Shown here: piece by piece, positions 17,639 through 26,525 of the stretch
Position numbering within the stretch: the stretch's first letter is position 1
Layout: each line of letters starts with the position of its first letter
DNA from: Marivita hallyeonensis
GTDB taxonomy: Bacteria > Pseudomonadota > Alphaproteobacteria > Rhodobacterales > Rhodobacteraceae
DNA length: 64,000 bases
Reading direction: 5' to 3'
NCBI RefSeq assembly: GCF_900129875.1
Contig: NZ_FQXC01000001.1
Coordinates: forward strand, 682,001 to 746,000
Made by a program: the position numbers and the translations under genes
The notes under the pieces: model-generated
Seen by the model: only the letters and a program-made list of their open reading frames with translations
Told to the model about the DNA's origin: nothing
The model's database searches: none

Positions 17639-18844
17639 TCAGGCTGCGACCGGCCTGCGCTGCGGCCATAGGAAGACGACCAGCGCAATCAGGATCAGGC
17701 CAAGAGACAGGAGAAACGGCGCGCCCGGGAAATAGACGGGTGCCGTGCCACGGGTGAACTCCGCGAAGGTGAACGTCATGATCATCGGGGACACAATCAT
17801 CGCCACGGCCCCGACCGAGGTCAGTGCGCCCTGCAACTCTCCCTGCCGCTTGTCGCCCACCGCTTTCGACATGATCCCCTGAAGCGCAGGTGTAATCACC
17901 GCGCCCAGCGCTGCAAGCGGCGTCAGCACAAGTGCGACCGTGCCCGAGGTCACGATGGCCAGCGCGCCGAAGGCGAAGACGTCGAAGACCAGCCCGTAGA
18001 TGACCGTCCCGCGTTCGCCCAGACGGCGCAGGATCAGGCGGATCAACCCGCCCTGTACAATGGCCATCATGATCCCGAAGAGTCCCAGCGACAGCCCGAT
18101 CATCCCGGCATTCCAGCCGAACCGCGCCTGTCCGAAATAGGCCCAGACCGCCGGATAGACGAAGAACGCGACCTGATAGAGGAAAAACACCACGAACAGC
18201 CGCCCGATGCCGGGCAGGTCTCGCATCGATTTGAACGCACCAAACGGGTTGGCGCGGCGCCATTCGAACGGTCGCCGGATGGCATCGGTCACCGTCTCGG
18301 TCAGAACGACATACCCAAGCACCGCATTGGCCCCGGCGAGCGCCGCCGCCGCCCAGAACGGCGCGCGCGTGCCGAACTCGCCCAGCACCCCACCCAATAG
18401 CGGTCCGATCACGAACCCGATCCCGAAGGCCGCGCCGACAAGGCCGAAGTTCTGGGCCTTCTTCTCGGGGTCCGAAATGTCAGCCATGTAGGCGTTGGCG
18501 GTCGATTGCGTCGCCGCCGTGATCCCGCCGACGATGCGGCCGATGAACAACAGCCAGATACTGCCCGCGACCGCCATCACAACGTAATCCGCCGCCATCA
18601 CTGCAAGGCTGATCAGCAGGACGGGGCGCCGCCCATACCGGTCCGATAGATTTCCCATCACCGGCCCGAACAGGAACTGCATCACCGCAAAGACCGTGGT
18701 GAGTACGCCGCCCCAAAGTGCTGCACTGGCCAGATCGCCGCCTGTGACCTCGCGGATCAGATCGGGCATCACCGGGATGATCAGCCCAACCCCCATCGCG
18801 TCGATCATGACGCTGAGCAGGATAAAGACGACGGGCAGGCGCAT
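17639..18844 (-). CDS. MFS transporter of the TCR/Tet type
   Basis: 401-residue major facilitator with about 12 hydrophobic segments. The signature loop between helices 2 and 3 reads GNLSDRYGRRPVLL and the motif C region is GFVIGPLLGGVLG. Both are typical of the tetracycline-exporter (DHA1/TetA) branch. Many chromosomal members have no proven antibiotic substrate, so resistance should not be assumed. It lies upstream of the alcohol dehydrogenase on the same strand with a 78-bp gap and has its own start without strong overlap. A drug or metabolite proton antiporter is the safest call. Confidence 0.88.
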   Translation of the reverse strand: MRLPVVFILLSVMIDAMGVGLIIPVMPDLIREVTGGDLASAALWGGVLTTVFAVMQFLFGPVMGNLSDRYGRRPVLLISLAVMAADYVVMAVAGSIWLLFIGRIVGGITAATQSTANAYMADISDPEKKAQNFGLVGAAFGIGFVIGPLLGGVLGEFGTRAPFWAAAALAGANAVLGYVVLTETVTDAIRRPFEWRRANPFGAFKSMRDLPGIGRLFVVFFLYQVAFFVYPAVWAYFGQARFGWNAGMIGLSLGLFGIMMAIVQGGLIRLILRRLGERGTVIYGLVFDVFAFGALAIVTSGTVALVLTPLAALGAVITPALQGIMSKAVGDKRQGELQGALTSVGAVAMIVSPMIMTFTFAEFTRGTAPVYFPGAPFLLSLGLILIALVVFLWPQRRPVAA

Positions 18845-18910
18845 GGGGCGAGACTTTCAGAAGGCGCGCAACCGCGCCCTCACGTGTAAACTACAGCTGA
18901 CACGTCGCGG

Positions 18911-19699
18911 TCAATGCGCCTGCGCCTCGATGAATTCCAAAAGCACGCGGGCATATTCCTCGGGTTTTTCCACGCATGGCAGGTGGCCCGCACCGCGGAT
19001 CAGGTGAAACTGCGACCCGGGGATCAGATCGACGGTTTCGCGAACCAGATCGGGCGGCGTCGAGCCATCCTCGCTGCCCGCAATGCCGAGTGTCGGCAGG
19101 CGCAGACCAGAGGTCGGCGTCATGAAATCCGTGCCCGAGATCGCGTGCGAACACCCAATGTACCCTTCTGCCGGTTGCCGCACGAGCATGTTGCGCCAGG
19201 CGTGAAAGCCATCCGTCTTGCGGAACGTGTCGGAAAACCACCGCTGCATGACACTATCGGCAAGCGCTTCGATGCCGCCCGCTTCGACCCCCGCGATGCG
19301 CTCGGCCCACATCTCGCGCGTGGCGATCTTGGCGCCGGTGTTGGACAGCACCATCGCGCGGACAAGGTCGAGCCGCTTCGCGGCCAGCCCCTGTGCGATC
19401 ATCCCGCCGATCGACAGGCCGACAAAGATCACATCGCGCAGGTCAAGATGATCCATGAGCCTCTCGACATCGCGCACCAGCGTGCCCATCGCATAAGGGG
19501 CGGGGGTGCATTCCGACAGGCCATGCCCGCGTTTGTCGTAGCGAATGTACCGCAAACCCTGCTTCGGCAGGAGATCGATCACCTGATCCCAGAGCCGCAG
19601 ATCGGTGCCGAGCGAATTCGCGAACACCACGGGCGCACCCTCGGGATCGCCGTCTACCCGGTAATGCAACTTGATGTCCCCCAGATCGGCAATCTTCAT
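18911..19699 (-). CDS. pcaD: Alpha/beta hydrolase, 3-oxoadipate enol-lactonase type
   Basis: 262-residue hydrolase closely patterned on PcaD, which opens 3-oxoadipate enol-lactone in the protocatechuate branch of the beta-ketoadipate pathway. The nucleophile elbow is VGLSIGGM (Ser96), the acid is in GSEDGSTPP and the histidine in GAGHLPCVEKPEEY. The oxyanion region is NSLGTDLRLWDQ, as in PcaD. No other pca gene is near, so the assignment rests on sequence pattern alone. A related lactonase is possible. Confidence 0.75.
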   Translation of the reverse strand: MKIADLGDIKLHYRVDGDPEGAPVVFANSLGTDLRLWDQVIDLLPKQGLRYIRYDKRGHGLSECTPAPYAMGTLVRDVERLMDHLDLRDVIFVGLSIGGMIAQGLAAKRLDLVRAMVLSNTGAKIATREMWAERIAGVEAGGIEALADSVMQRWFSDTFRKTDGFHAWRNMLVRQPAEGYIGCSHAISGTDFMTPTSGLRLPTLGIAGSEDGSTPPDLVRETVDLIPGSQFHLIRGAGHLPCVEKPEEYARVLLEFIEAQAH

Positions 19700-19742
19700 C
19701 GCGAAGCCCTCTACTTCTCTGTTTCAAAAATACCTCGGGGGA

Positions 19743-19775
19743 GTCGCCGCTTGCGGCGACGGGGGCAGCGCCCCC
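19743..19775. repeat. Tandem intergenic hairpins
   Basis: Two adjoining palindromes: GTCGCCGC/GCGGCGAC at 19743-19760 and GGGGGC/GCCCCC at 19761-19775. The second shares its arms with the hairpin at 5576-5590. They lie just after the EEP gene stop (minus strand) and may end or protect its transcript. Confidence 0.5.
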
Positions 19776-19781
19776 TGATCC

Positions 19782-20981
19782 CTACCGTACCCGCAAATGC
19801 GCCATGATCTGCCCGTGATCACTCGCCAGTTTGTTATACGGTGCCTCGGGATGGCTGCCATCGGTCAGATGATCGTTGAGCACGCTGAAATAGGTCATGT
19901 CGCCAATCCGATCCGGGACGTCCGGATCGAAATGCTGCGACAGCCAGATCTGGTCGATGCTTTCGAACACGCCGCCAAAAGCCGAGGTATAGACCATGTC
20001 GCGCAGCGATTTGCGCACGAACAGCTTCTCGGCGGAATGCAGGCGCACACGCTCGACCGCCTCTGTGATGGCGTCGTTTTCCTCTTGTGAGTACCGGTCC
20101 GCACGGTGTTCGGCGTCGTGGCGCAGCATCCAGGCGTAGTTCTTGAACGGGCGTTCGCCGCTGATGATCTCGGAACTGACCGCGTGTTCCCCGTCATTGT
20201 AGTCGCCCATGGCGATGACCGGTCGACCAGCGCTCAACTCCGCAAGGATCTCGCGCCGCAGGATCCACGCTTCTGCCATCCGCCGCACCGCTGCCCGCAA
20301 GGATCCCATCGCACGCCCAAGCGGATCGTATCGGGTCAGGTCCGCCTCGGGCGCGTATTCCGCACCGGCGGGTTTGATGAACTCGCCCAGCTTTGATTTG
20401 AGGTGGCAATTGAACACGGTGATGGTCTGTGACCCCATGCGCACCCGGACCTTGAGGATGGGACGCGACAGCCGCCGCAGCGTGAAATGTCCCGCATCGC
20501 CTCCACCCAAACCGCGCAGGGGCGCAAAAGGAATGACCAGAGGGTCAGGCAGATCCTGAATGATCTCCGGCGCGTCTTCGAACCCGAGGCGTGACAGGAT
20601 CGCCACCCCGGGACGGCGTTCTCCGGGGACACCCTCATCCGCCGAGTTCGGCGCAAAGGCCAGTGCCGCGCCTGCATATCCGACGCTTTCCAGGCGGCGG
20701 AAAATCGCCTTCTTGCGGTAGGATTTGGTGCGGTCCGGTTGCGCCGCCTCGTTCAGCAGAGCGGCGCGGCGCGAGGTCTCATCCACCACGGCCCGCAGCG
20801 CGTCTTCCTCGAAGATCTCCTGAAAGCCCACGATATCGGCATCGAGCGCCAGAAGCTGGTCCGCCAGCCAATCCTCTTTCCAGGCGTACTCCTCGGGTGT
20901 GTAGGTCTGGAACTTGTAGTATTCCTGATCCGGCCCGATCAGGTTCTTGACGTTGAAACTGGCAACCGTGACGTCCTGCAT
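19782..20981 (-). CDS. Endonuclease/exonuclease/phosphatase family protein
   Basis: 399-residue EEP-fold metallohydrolase from the ATG at 20981, which overlaps the upstream stop as TGATG; a GTG one codon earlier is also possible. N-terminal VASFNVKNL and DIVGFQEI supply the metal-binding Asn and Glu. Central FNCHLKSK and AMGDYNDG, and the C-terminal SDHGQI, complete the DNase I/AP-endonuclease-like active site. It has no secretion signal. Substrate (nucleic acid or phospho-lipid/sugar) is undetermined. It is translated with the dehydratase-like gene before it. Confidence 0.85.
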   Translation of the reverse strand: MQDVTVASFNVKNLIGPDQEYYKFQTYTPEEYAWKEDWLADQLLALDADIVGFQEIFEEDALRAVVDETSRRAALLNEAAQPDRTKSYRKKAIFRRLESVGYAGAALAFAPNSADEGVPGERRPGVAILSRLGFEDAPEIIQDLPDPLVIPFAPLRGLGGGDAGHFTLRRLSRPILKVRVRMGSQTITVFNCHLKSKLGEFIKPAGAEYAPEADLTRYDPLGRAMGSLRAAVRRMAEAWILRREILAELSAGRPVIAMGDYNDGEHAVSSEIISGERPFKNYAWMLRHDAEHRADRYSQEENDAITEAVERVRLHSAEKLFVRKSLRDMVYTSAFGGVFESIDQIWLSQHFDPDVPDRIGDMTYFSVLNDHLTDGSHPEAPYNKLASDHGQIMAHLRVR

Positions 20982-21958
20982 CACCCTTCTCCAAACCGCT
21001 CCAGCGCGGCGATGAAGACCGGGCGGTCCACGTTGCCGCCCGAAATCGTCACGACCACGGTATCTCCCTCGATCTCGTCCGCATGATAGAGCGCCGCTGC
21101 AAGGGCCACGGCACCCCCCGGTTCCGCGACCAGTTTCAAGCGTGCGAACGCTTGCGCCATCGCCATCTGCGCCTCATCATCGGTCACGACGATCCCCGGT
21201 CCGCAAAGCCGCTGCATGATCGGAAAGGTAATGGCGCCCGGCTGTGGTGTGATGATCGCATCGCACAGGCCGCCGGATGTCGCCGCATTGCGCTCGATCC
21301 GGCCCGATTTCAGAGAGCGCGTCACGTCGTCGAACCCTTCCGGTTCCACCGGCCGGACACGCAGGCCGGGTGATTTCGCGTCGAGTGCCAAGGCAATGCC
21401 CGACGTAAACCCACCGCCACCGCAGCAGACAAGCACCTCCGCCTCTGTGACGCCAAGCGCCTTCGCCTGATCCGCGATTTCGAGCCCGCAAGTGCCTTGC
21501 CCGGCGATCACCTCGGGTTCATCGAAGGGTTTGATCAAGGTCAGACCGCGCGCGTTCGAAAGCTCCGCGCCGATCGCGTCCCGATCTTCGGTGCTTCGGT
21601 CATAGAGGACCACCTCGGCCCCCAATGCGCGCGTGTTGTCGATCTTCATGCGCGGCGCGTCGGACGGCATGATGATCACCGCGGCCACCCCGAACTGCTG
21701 CGCGGCCAGTGCCACGCCTTGCGCGTGGTTGCCTGATGAAAACGCGATCACTCCATTTGCCCGCACGTCCTCTGGCAAGGCCGACACCGCGGCCCTGGCC
21801 CCGCGATACTTGAAGCTTCCGGTGTGCTGCAGGCATTCCGGTTTCACCAGAACCCGCCGCCCGGCGATCTCGTCCAGAAAGGGCGAGGACAAAAGGGGCG
21901 TGCGGCGTACATGTCCCGTCAAGCGCGTTGCGGCAGCCTCGATCCGTTCAATGTCCAT
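20981..21958 (-). CDS. Threonine/serine dehydratase-like PLP enzyme
   Basis: 325-residue fold-type II PLP enzyme. The Schiff-base lysine is in HTGSFKYRGA (about residue 51). SSGNHAQGVA binds the substrate carboxylate, the phosphate-binding loop is CCGGGGFTSG, and there is a C-terminal ISGGNVD. It matches short threonine ammonia-lyases or serine racemase-like enzymes without a regulatory ACT domain. Biosynthetic IlvA is usually longer, so a catabolic or racemase role is possible. It starts 3 bp after the alpha/beta hydrolase stop and its own stop overlaps the EEP gene start. Confidence 0.87.
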   Translation of the reverse strand: MDIERIEAAATRLTGHVRRTPLLSSPFLDEIAGRRVLVKPECLQHTGSFKYRGARAAVSALPEDVRANGVIAFSSGNHAQGVALAAQQFGVAAVIIMPSDAPRMKIDNTRALGAEVVLYDRSTEDRDAIGAELSNARGLTLIKPFDEPEVIAGQGTCGLEIADQAKALGVTEAEVLVCCGGGGFTSGIALALDAKSPGLRVRPVEPEGFDDVTRSLKSGRIERNAATSGGLCDAIITPQPGAITFPIMQRLCGPGIVVTDDEAQMAMAQAFARLKLVAEPGGAVALAAALYHADEIEGDTVVVTISGGNVDRPVFIAALERFGEG

Positions 21959-21961
21959 CGG

Positions 21962-22783
21962 TCACCTCAACATATCCAGCCAGCGCCGCAACGCATCGAG
22001 GCTCTCTGGTTCGTCCAGAAACGGGATATGCCCGCGATCCGGCACATCTGCCGCGATCATATCCGGGCGCCGCGTCTTCATCTCCTCGAAGGTGGATTTG
22101 GCGAGCAGGTCGGAATTCGCGCCACGGATACAGGCCAGCGGCAACCCGGCCAGAGCGTCGAACAAGGGCCAGGCGTCCGGGGCGGGCTCCGCCCCGCTGT
22201 TCAACACGGCGTCCCGCAGCTTGGGATCATAGGTCAACGCCAGCCCATCTTCGGTCTCATGGAACAGGCGTTGCGCCTCTTCCATCCAACGCGATTTGGG
22301 CACATTGGCAAACCCCGTCATCACGCGTTCGCGGGCTTCGGCCACCTCGGCGTGGCTGCGCAAAGCCGGGGTCCGACCGAGGTAATCCTTAATCACCTCC
22401 AACCCCTCGGGGGCAATTTCGGGCCCGATGTCGTTCAAAGCCACACCCAGCATGCGGTCTTTCACCACCGACGCCATGACCATCGCGATTAGACCACCCC
22501 GGCTGGTGCCGAGGATTGCCGCTTTCTCGAGCCCGAGGTGATCCATCAGCTCCACCGCATCGCGCCCTTCGACCGGGATATGATACGTCGACGGGTCGGC
22601 CCAATCGGATTGCCCCCGCCCGCGATAATCGAGCCGTATCAGGCGTACATTGCTCAGATGCGGCGCCACGAAATCAAAGTCGCGCCCATCCCGTGTCAAT
22701 CCGGCCAGGCAAACCAGCGGAAGCCCGTCGCCTTCATCGGTGTAATGCAGCGACAGCCCGTCAGATGTGGGGAATGTGGGCAT
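21962..22783 (-). CDS. Alpha/beta hydrolase
   Basis: 273-residue hydrolase. HG-type oxyanion region LAGLTRDGRDF, strand-turn RLDYRGRGQSDWAD, nucleophile elbow LGTSRGGLIAM (Ser near 102) and C-terminal histidine in DRGHIPFLDEPES. The lid region (about 130-210) is typical of small esterases/lactonases, but no substrate can be named. Its start overlaps the stop of the haloacid dehalogenase gene by one base, so the two are probably translationally coupled in a four-gene operon. Confidence 0.85.
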   Translation of the reverse strand: MPTFPTSDGLSLHYTDEGDGLPLVCLAGLTRDGRDFDFVAPHLSNVRLIRLDYRGRGQSDWADPSTYHIPVEGRDAVELMDHLGLEKAAILGTSRGGLIAMVMASVVKDRMLGVALNDIGPEIAPEGLEVIKDYLGRTPALRSHAEVAEARERVMTGFANVPKSRWMEEAQRLFHETEDGLALTYDPKLRDAVLNSGAEPAPDAWPLFDALAGLPLACIRGANSDLLAKSTFEEMKTRRPDMIAADVPDRGHIPFLDEPESLDALRRWLDMLR

Positions 22784-23460
22784 CAGGCCAACTCCGGCAG
22801 GCGTGTGAGGTCGGTCAACTGGTGTTGCGGCACATGCGGCAGGCGATCCACGGGATCACCGGCGCGATTGACCCAGACCGTGTCGAACCCATAGCCCGAG
22901 GCGCCAGCGGCATCCCACCCGTTGGACGAGACAAAGAGCACATCCCCTTTCGCACAGCCGAAGCGCGCGCCGACCATGTCGTAGACTTGCGACGACGGCT
23001 TGAAGATGGCCACGTCTTCCACCGACAGCACAGCATCTAGAAACGTTGCGATCCCCGCGCTGTCGACCGCGCCTTCGAGCATATCCTTGCTGCCGTTCGA
23101 CAGGATCGCACAGGTCTTCCCGGCCGCCTTGAGCTGCGCCAGCATCATCGGCACTTCCTTGTAAGCCGGGAGTTCCCAATAGAGCGCCAAAAGCCGTTCG
23201 CGCAGTTCAGGATCGTCGGTCAGACCGACCTTTTCCATCGCCCAGTCGAGTCCGTCCTTGGTGACGTCCCAGAACGGGGTGTAGTCGCCCGTGATCGTGC
23301 GCAGCCACGTGTATTGCAGCTGCTTCTGCCGCCAATGCTCGGCCAGTTGAGGCCAGACCGCGTTCAGCCCGTCGCGCCCCGGCTCATCGGCCGCGACCCG
23401 CGCCGCCGCCGCGACGTCGAACAACGTGCCGTAGGCGTCGAATACACAGACTTGCGCCAT
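22783..23460 (-). CDS. Haloacid dehalogenase, type II
   Basis: 225-residue HAD-superfamily enzyme from the ATG at 23460 (AGGAAG ribosome binding site; an upstream extension is rejected). Motif I is VFDAYGTLFD with the nucleophilic Asp, motif II CAILSNGS, motif III lysine in VAIFKPSSQVY, and the type-II signature is SSNGWDAAGASGYGFDTVWV. These fit (S)-2-haloacid dehalogenases, which replace a halide with hydroxyl at C2 of short acids. Substrate range is not provable from sequence. First gene of the operon running to 19782. Confidence 0.88.
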   Translation of the reverse strand: MAQVCVFDAYGTLFDVAAAARVAADEPGRDGLNAVWPQLAEHWRQKQLQYTWLRTITGDYTPFWDVTKDGLDWAMEKVGLTDDPELRERLLALYWELPAYKEVPMMLAQLKAAGKTCAILSNGSKDMLEGAVDSAGIATFLDAVLSVEDVAIFKPSSQVYDMVGARFGCAKGDVLFVSSNGWDAAGASGYGFDTVWVNRAGDPVDRLPHVPQHQLTDLTRLPELA

Positions 23461-23563
23461 ACCACTTCCTTTTGTCGTTTGGCGTAAAGTGTCAGATGCC
23501 GGTGTCAGAGGAAAGAGGGAGTCCGCCCGCCCGGCATCATCCAAGAATTTACTGGCGGTGCTG

Positions 23564-23585
23564 AGAATCTTCGTACGAAGATTCT
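23564..23585. repeat. Perfect 22-bp palindrome
   Basis: AGAATCTTCGT followed directly by ACGAAGATTCT, with no mismatch. It sits between the dehalogenase start and the rpsU terminator, 16 bp from the latter. It could be a regulator site or a dispersed palindrome; nothing in the window decides between them. Confidence 0.6.
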
Positions 23586-23600
23586 GACAAGCAAGGATTT

Positions 23601-23640
23601 AAAAAAGACAAACCCCCGAAAGGCAAATGCCTCGGGGGTC
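23601..23640 (-). terminator. Rho-independent terminator of rpsU
   Basis: Read on the minus strand, a stem beginning ACCCCCGAGGCA pairs with TGCCTTTCGGGGGT (one bulge) and is followed by TTGTCTTTTTT. It lies 33 bp after the rpsU stop. Confidence 0.85.
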
Positions 23641-23672
23641 GTCAAAAGTCTCTAAGTGCTGGAAAGAACTGC

Positions 23673-23879
23673 TTAGAGCATACCTTCGCGCTGCGCTTTC
23701 TTGCGCGCGAGTTTGCGCGCACGGCGGATCGCTTCGGCTTTCTCGCGGGCTTTTTTCTCCGATGGTTTTTCGAAGTGCTGACGCAGCTTCATTTCACGGA
23801 AAACGCCTTCACGTTGCAGCTTTTTCTTCAGAGCGCGGAGCGCCTGATCGACGTTGTTGTCACGAACACTAACCTGCAT
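23673..23879 (-). CDS. rpsU: Small ribosomal subunit protein bS21
   Basis: 68-residue basic protein of the 30S platform, near the anti-Shine-Dalgarno end of 16S rRNA. The family pattern is complete: [20 protein letters not shown] at the start, [20 protein letters not shown] in the middle and an Arg/Lys-rich tail ([19 protein letters not shown]). AGGTGG lies about 10 bp before the ATG. It is monocistronic with a strong terminator downstream. In the upstream 5' region GGATTTGCA occurs twice in tandem (about 23905-23925). Confidence 0.97.
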   Translation of the reverse strand: MQVSVRDNNVDQALRALKKKLQREGVFREMKLRQHFEKPSEKKAREKAEAIRRARKLARKKAQREGML

Positions 23880-23966
23880 GTGGTTTTCACCACCTTTCTA
23901 AGTTGGATTTGCAAGGATTTGCAGGAGCGCGCCGTATAGCAAGCGATCTTCCGTTTGTCCAGTGCG

Positions 23967-24689
23967 TCAGCTGTTATCGACTCCGCCCGTCGATGTCGCA
24001 CCGGTGGTCGACAACGGATTGGCCGGATTGAGAAAGATCCCAAGCGACAGCAGCGCAAAGATGCATTCGTACACTTCCCAGCGACGGCTCTCCCCGAGGA
24101 ACGGAATGATCACCGTCACGATCAACGCAAAGAGCGCGTGATGCTGGTGCGGGACCGGAATGACGAGCCGCTCGGTCACGCGACGTACCCAGGCCGCACG
24201 CGGCCAGAGGACCGGCAGAATGATCAGATAACTCAGGATGATGTAGGACAGGGCCGGTCCGAAAATCAGCTCGTCCAGTTTCACGCCGCCGATCACCAGG
24301 TTGTGGAAGGTAAACTCCTGCTGATCGTTGTTTTCCTGAAAGTATTCCGGGCTCTCGAAACCAAGGATGCGCTGACCCCAGGACACCTCTTCCCCCGCGA
24401 CCCAGATATAGGCGAGCCCGTAGAGCGTCCCGAGGACCAGCGCCAACCGGGTGATCGCGCCCCGCACACGCCAGACCCGCGCCAGCAGCACCGCACCCGC
24501 ACACGCCAATCCGACCGCTGTGGCGTTCTCCACCAGCGAATCCTCTGCGCCGAAATAGATGAAGAACGCGTCTCGCGACAAAGCGGACACCACAAATGCC
24601 GCAAAAAGCAGCGCGCCGCCCAGAAAAAGAAAGATCGCGTCGATGGTCTGCCGGGTCACCGGATGCTCCTGTGTCGATTGATCGATCAT
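23967..24689 (-). CDS. Uncharacterised integral membrane protein
   Basis: 240 residues with about six hydrophobic segments (near 18-38, 55-75, 82-100, 145-163, 185-200 and 210-225). Between them is a conserved-looking polar stretch GEEVSWGQRILGFESPEYF and then ENNDQQEFTFHN. I recognise the GEExSWGQR pattern only from uncharacterised bacterial membrane proteins, and no enzymatic role is assigned. It is transcribed toward rpsU, divergent from the COQ9 gene. A small GTGCA/TGCAC stem lies upstream at about 24723-24738. Confidence 0.65.
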   Translation of the reverse strand: MIDQSTQEHPVTRQTIDAIFLFLGGALLFAAFVVSALSRDAFFIYFGAEDSLVENATAVGLACAGAVLLARVWRVRGAITRLALVLGTLYGLAYIWVAGEEVSWGQRILGFESPEYFQENNDQQEFTFHNLVIGGVKLDELIFGPALSYIILSYLIILPVLWPRAAWVRRVTERLVIPVPHQHHALFALIVTVIIPFLGESRRWEVYECIFALLSLGIFLNPANPLSTTGATSTGGVDNS

Positions 24690-24878
24690 CTACCAGCACA
24701 CCGAGCGTAACCCCAGAGCCTGCCGTGCAAAAAACTGCACAGTGTCGTGTTGAAAGCGCATCTCGGACATCCGTCCCATCCATGGTCTGCAGTCCTCGAA
24801 GAGCGCGCGACTGGAAGCCTGGGTGTAAACGGGCTACCTCTTGGTCATAGCCAAATTCGCCTCTGGGGACTCCGATCC

Positions 24879-25568
24879 ATGACCGACACACCCGACACCG
24901 CAACGCAGCTCCTTGACGCCGCTCTGATGCATGTGCCGTTCGACGGGTGGTCCGAAACCGCCTTCAAGGCCGCCATCGCAGACACCGGCGTCGCGCCGGC
25001 CGTCGCGCGCGGGCTGTTTCCACGCGGCGCGATCGATCTGGCGGCGGCGTATCACCGGCGCGGCGATGATCTGATGGTGGCCGCACTGGAACGGGAGGAC
25101 CTCTCGTCGCTCCGGTTCCGCGACAAGGTCGCCCGTGCAGTTCGCCTTCGGCTCGAAATCGTCGAAGACAAAGAGGCGGTCCGCCGCGGCGCCACGCTAT
25201 TTGCGCTGCCGATGCACGCGGCAGAGGGTGCAAAGCTCATCTGGGGCACCGCTGACCGCATCTGGATCGCGCTGGGCGACAGCTCGCGTGACATCAACTG
25301 GTACACCAAACGCGCGACGCTTTCGGGCGTGTACTCCTCGACCGTGCTTTACTGGCTGGGTGACGATTCGCTCGATCATCAGGCGACCTGGGCCTTCCTC
25401 GACCGCCGCATCGACGATGTGATGAAGATCGAAGAGGTCAAAGCCCGCGTCCGCAAGGCCCCAGGCCTCGGCCCCTTGATGACCCGGGCCGAGCAGGCGC
25501 TGTCCCGCGTCCGCCCTCCCAAACCCCGCCGCGATGACCTCCCCGGCGGCTGGACCGTCCCGCGCTGA
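24879..25568 (+). CDS. COQ9-family ubiquinone biosynthesis protein
   Basis: 229-residue protein of the COQ9/RpsU-linked family, a lipid-binding accessory to ubiquinone synthesis in alphaproteobacteria and mitochondria. The TetR-like helical N-terminal part (WSETAFKAAIADTGV) is followed by LFPRGAIDLAAAYHRRGD and the conserved SRDINWYTKRATLSGVYSS and LDRRIDDVMKIE segments. The start at 24879 was chosen because homology begins there and the upstream extension is unrelated. It is divergent from the membrane protein gene and close to rpsU, a common alphaproteobacterial arrangement. Confidence 0.88.
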   Translation: MTDTPDTATQLLDAALMHVPFDGWSETAFKAAIADTGVAPAVARGLFPRGAIDLAAAYHRRGDDLMVAALEREDLSSLRFRDKVARAVRLRLEIVEDKEAVRRGATLFALPMHAAEGAKLIWGTADRIWIALGDSSRDINWYTKRATLSGVYSSTVLYWLGDDSLDHQATWAFLDRRIDDVMKIEEVKARVRKAPGLGPLMTRAEQALSRVRPPKPRRDDLPGGWTVPR

Positions 25569-25664
25569 TCACTTTCTCCGAAGGTCAGCTGTGCGGGACT
25601 TTGCTGCCATTCGATATTCCTGACTTTCCCGCAAGTTCTTGTTTTCGCCGGATCTCCGTGAATT

Positions 25665-26525
25665 CTATCGATACGTCGGTAGTTCTATGGATTCACTCGG
25701 CCATCGTAACAAGAAGACCCGATCAAAGGGCGTCTGGACTGGGGTTGTCACCGAAACTGAACTGAATTGGGTCGCGTATGCAGATGGCGGAAAGGAACTT
25801 CCTTTTTTCCTGTCTTTATTCGCGGAGACTTGCATCACATCAAAGACGACCAACAGCCAGTGTTGGTCACAGGAACGATAGCCTGAGATTGCCTTAGATT
25901 TTGCCCGTAGAATGGGATTAAGAACGTTGTCCGTGAGAACTGGAGGCGACCCGCCGCCGCCGCCACCAACCTTTGTGTCGTGATCACCATCCTTGTATAT
26001 GCCTACACTCTGCATGTAGTTCGGCAGCGGAACACGCTCAGCATCAGCTGGTTCGACAGAGCGGAACCTCGTTGAATTCGCGGAATAAAATCTCAAAGCA
26101 CCGGGGTTCTGGAGTAATCTGGCTTGATTGCGTAGCTGAGATGCAAGGCCCTTGAGCATCTTCCAATCATCGCTAGAAACCGGCACGCCTTCGTTATGAC
26201 TCACCGAAATGATCACTCCGGCCTCATCACCAACCTCATCTCTCAAGGCAATATCGAAATCCCTCTGGGCCCGAGCGACTTGTAGTGGTGAAAAACCTGA
26301 CCCGGCCGAATTATTATGAACGGCCAAAGTCAATTCGATCCCAACCTTCAATTCTCCAATTTTAGCTACAAAGTCAGGCCGTTCAGAAGGTTGGGTCAAA
26401 TCTGGGGCGATATTCTGGAGCCGAAAGAACTGCTCCAGCCAAGAGTATTCAAAATCTTTATCTTCTGGTCTCAAAACTAATCGCCTCACTGAACCCGAGA
26501 TAGCTTGAGCATAGCTCGCCAGCAA
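25665..26525 (-). CDS. Unknown protein with a possible PD-(D/E)XK nuclease-like motif, likely acquired
   Basis: About 286 residues. The frame begins at a TTG (26525) without a ribosome binding site; a GTG 12 codons later is an alternative, and the 5' end may be eroded. RPDFVAKIGELKVGIELTLA has the proline-aspartate, then E-x-T arrangement of some restriction-like nucleases. There is also a Gly6 run (VGGGGGGSPP) and the C-terminal segments WLLVVFDVM and FDRVFLLRWPSE. Base composition is clearly more AT-rich, and codon choice less GC3-biased, than the flanking COQ9 and RNase genes. No partner methylase or toxin/antitoxin gene adjoins. Function is not recognised; the nuclease idea is inference from one motif. 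Confidence 0.55.
   Translation of the reverse strand: MLASYAQAISGSVRRLVLRPEDKDFEYSWLEQFFRLQNIAPDLTQPSERPDFVAKIGELKVGIELTLAVHNNSAGSGFSPLQVARAQRDFDIALRDEVGDEAGVIISVSHNEGVPVSSDDWKMLKGLASQLRNQARLLQNPGALRFYSANSTRFRSVEPADAERVPLPNYMQSVGIYKDGDHDTKVGGGGGGSPPVLTDNVLNPILRAKSKAISGYRSCDQHWLLVVFDVMQVSANKDRKKGSSFPPSAYATQFSSVSVTTPVQTPFDRVFLLRWPSESIELPTYR

Noticed and set aside
17639-18844. Functional tetracycline resistance gene
   Set aside because: Only the transporter family is readable; chromosomal members often export other compounds, and no tetR-like gene adjoins.
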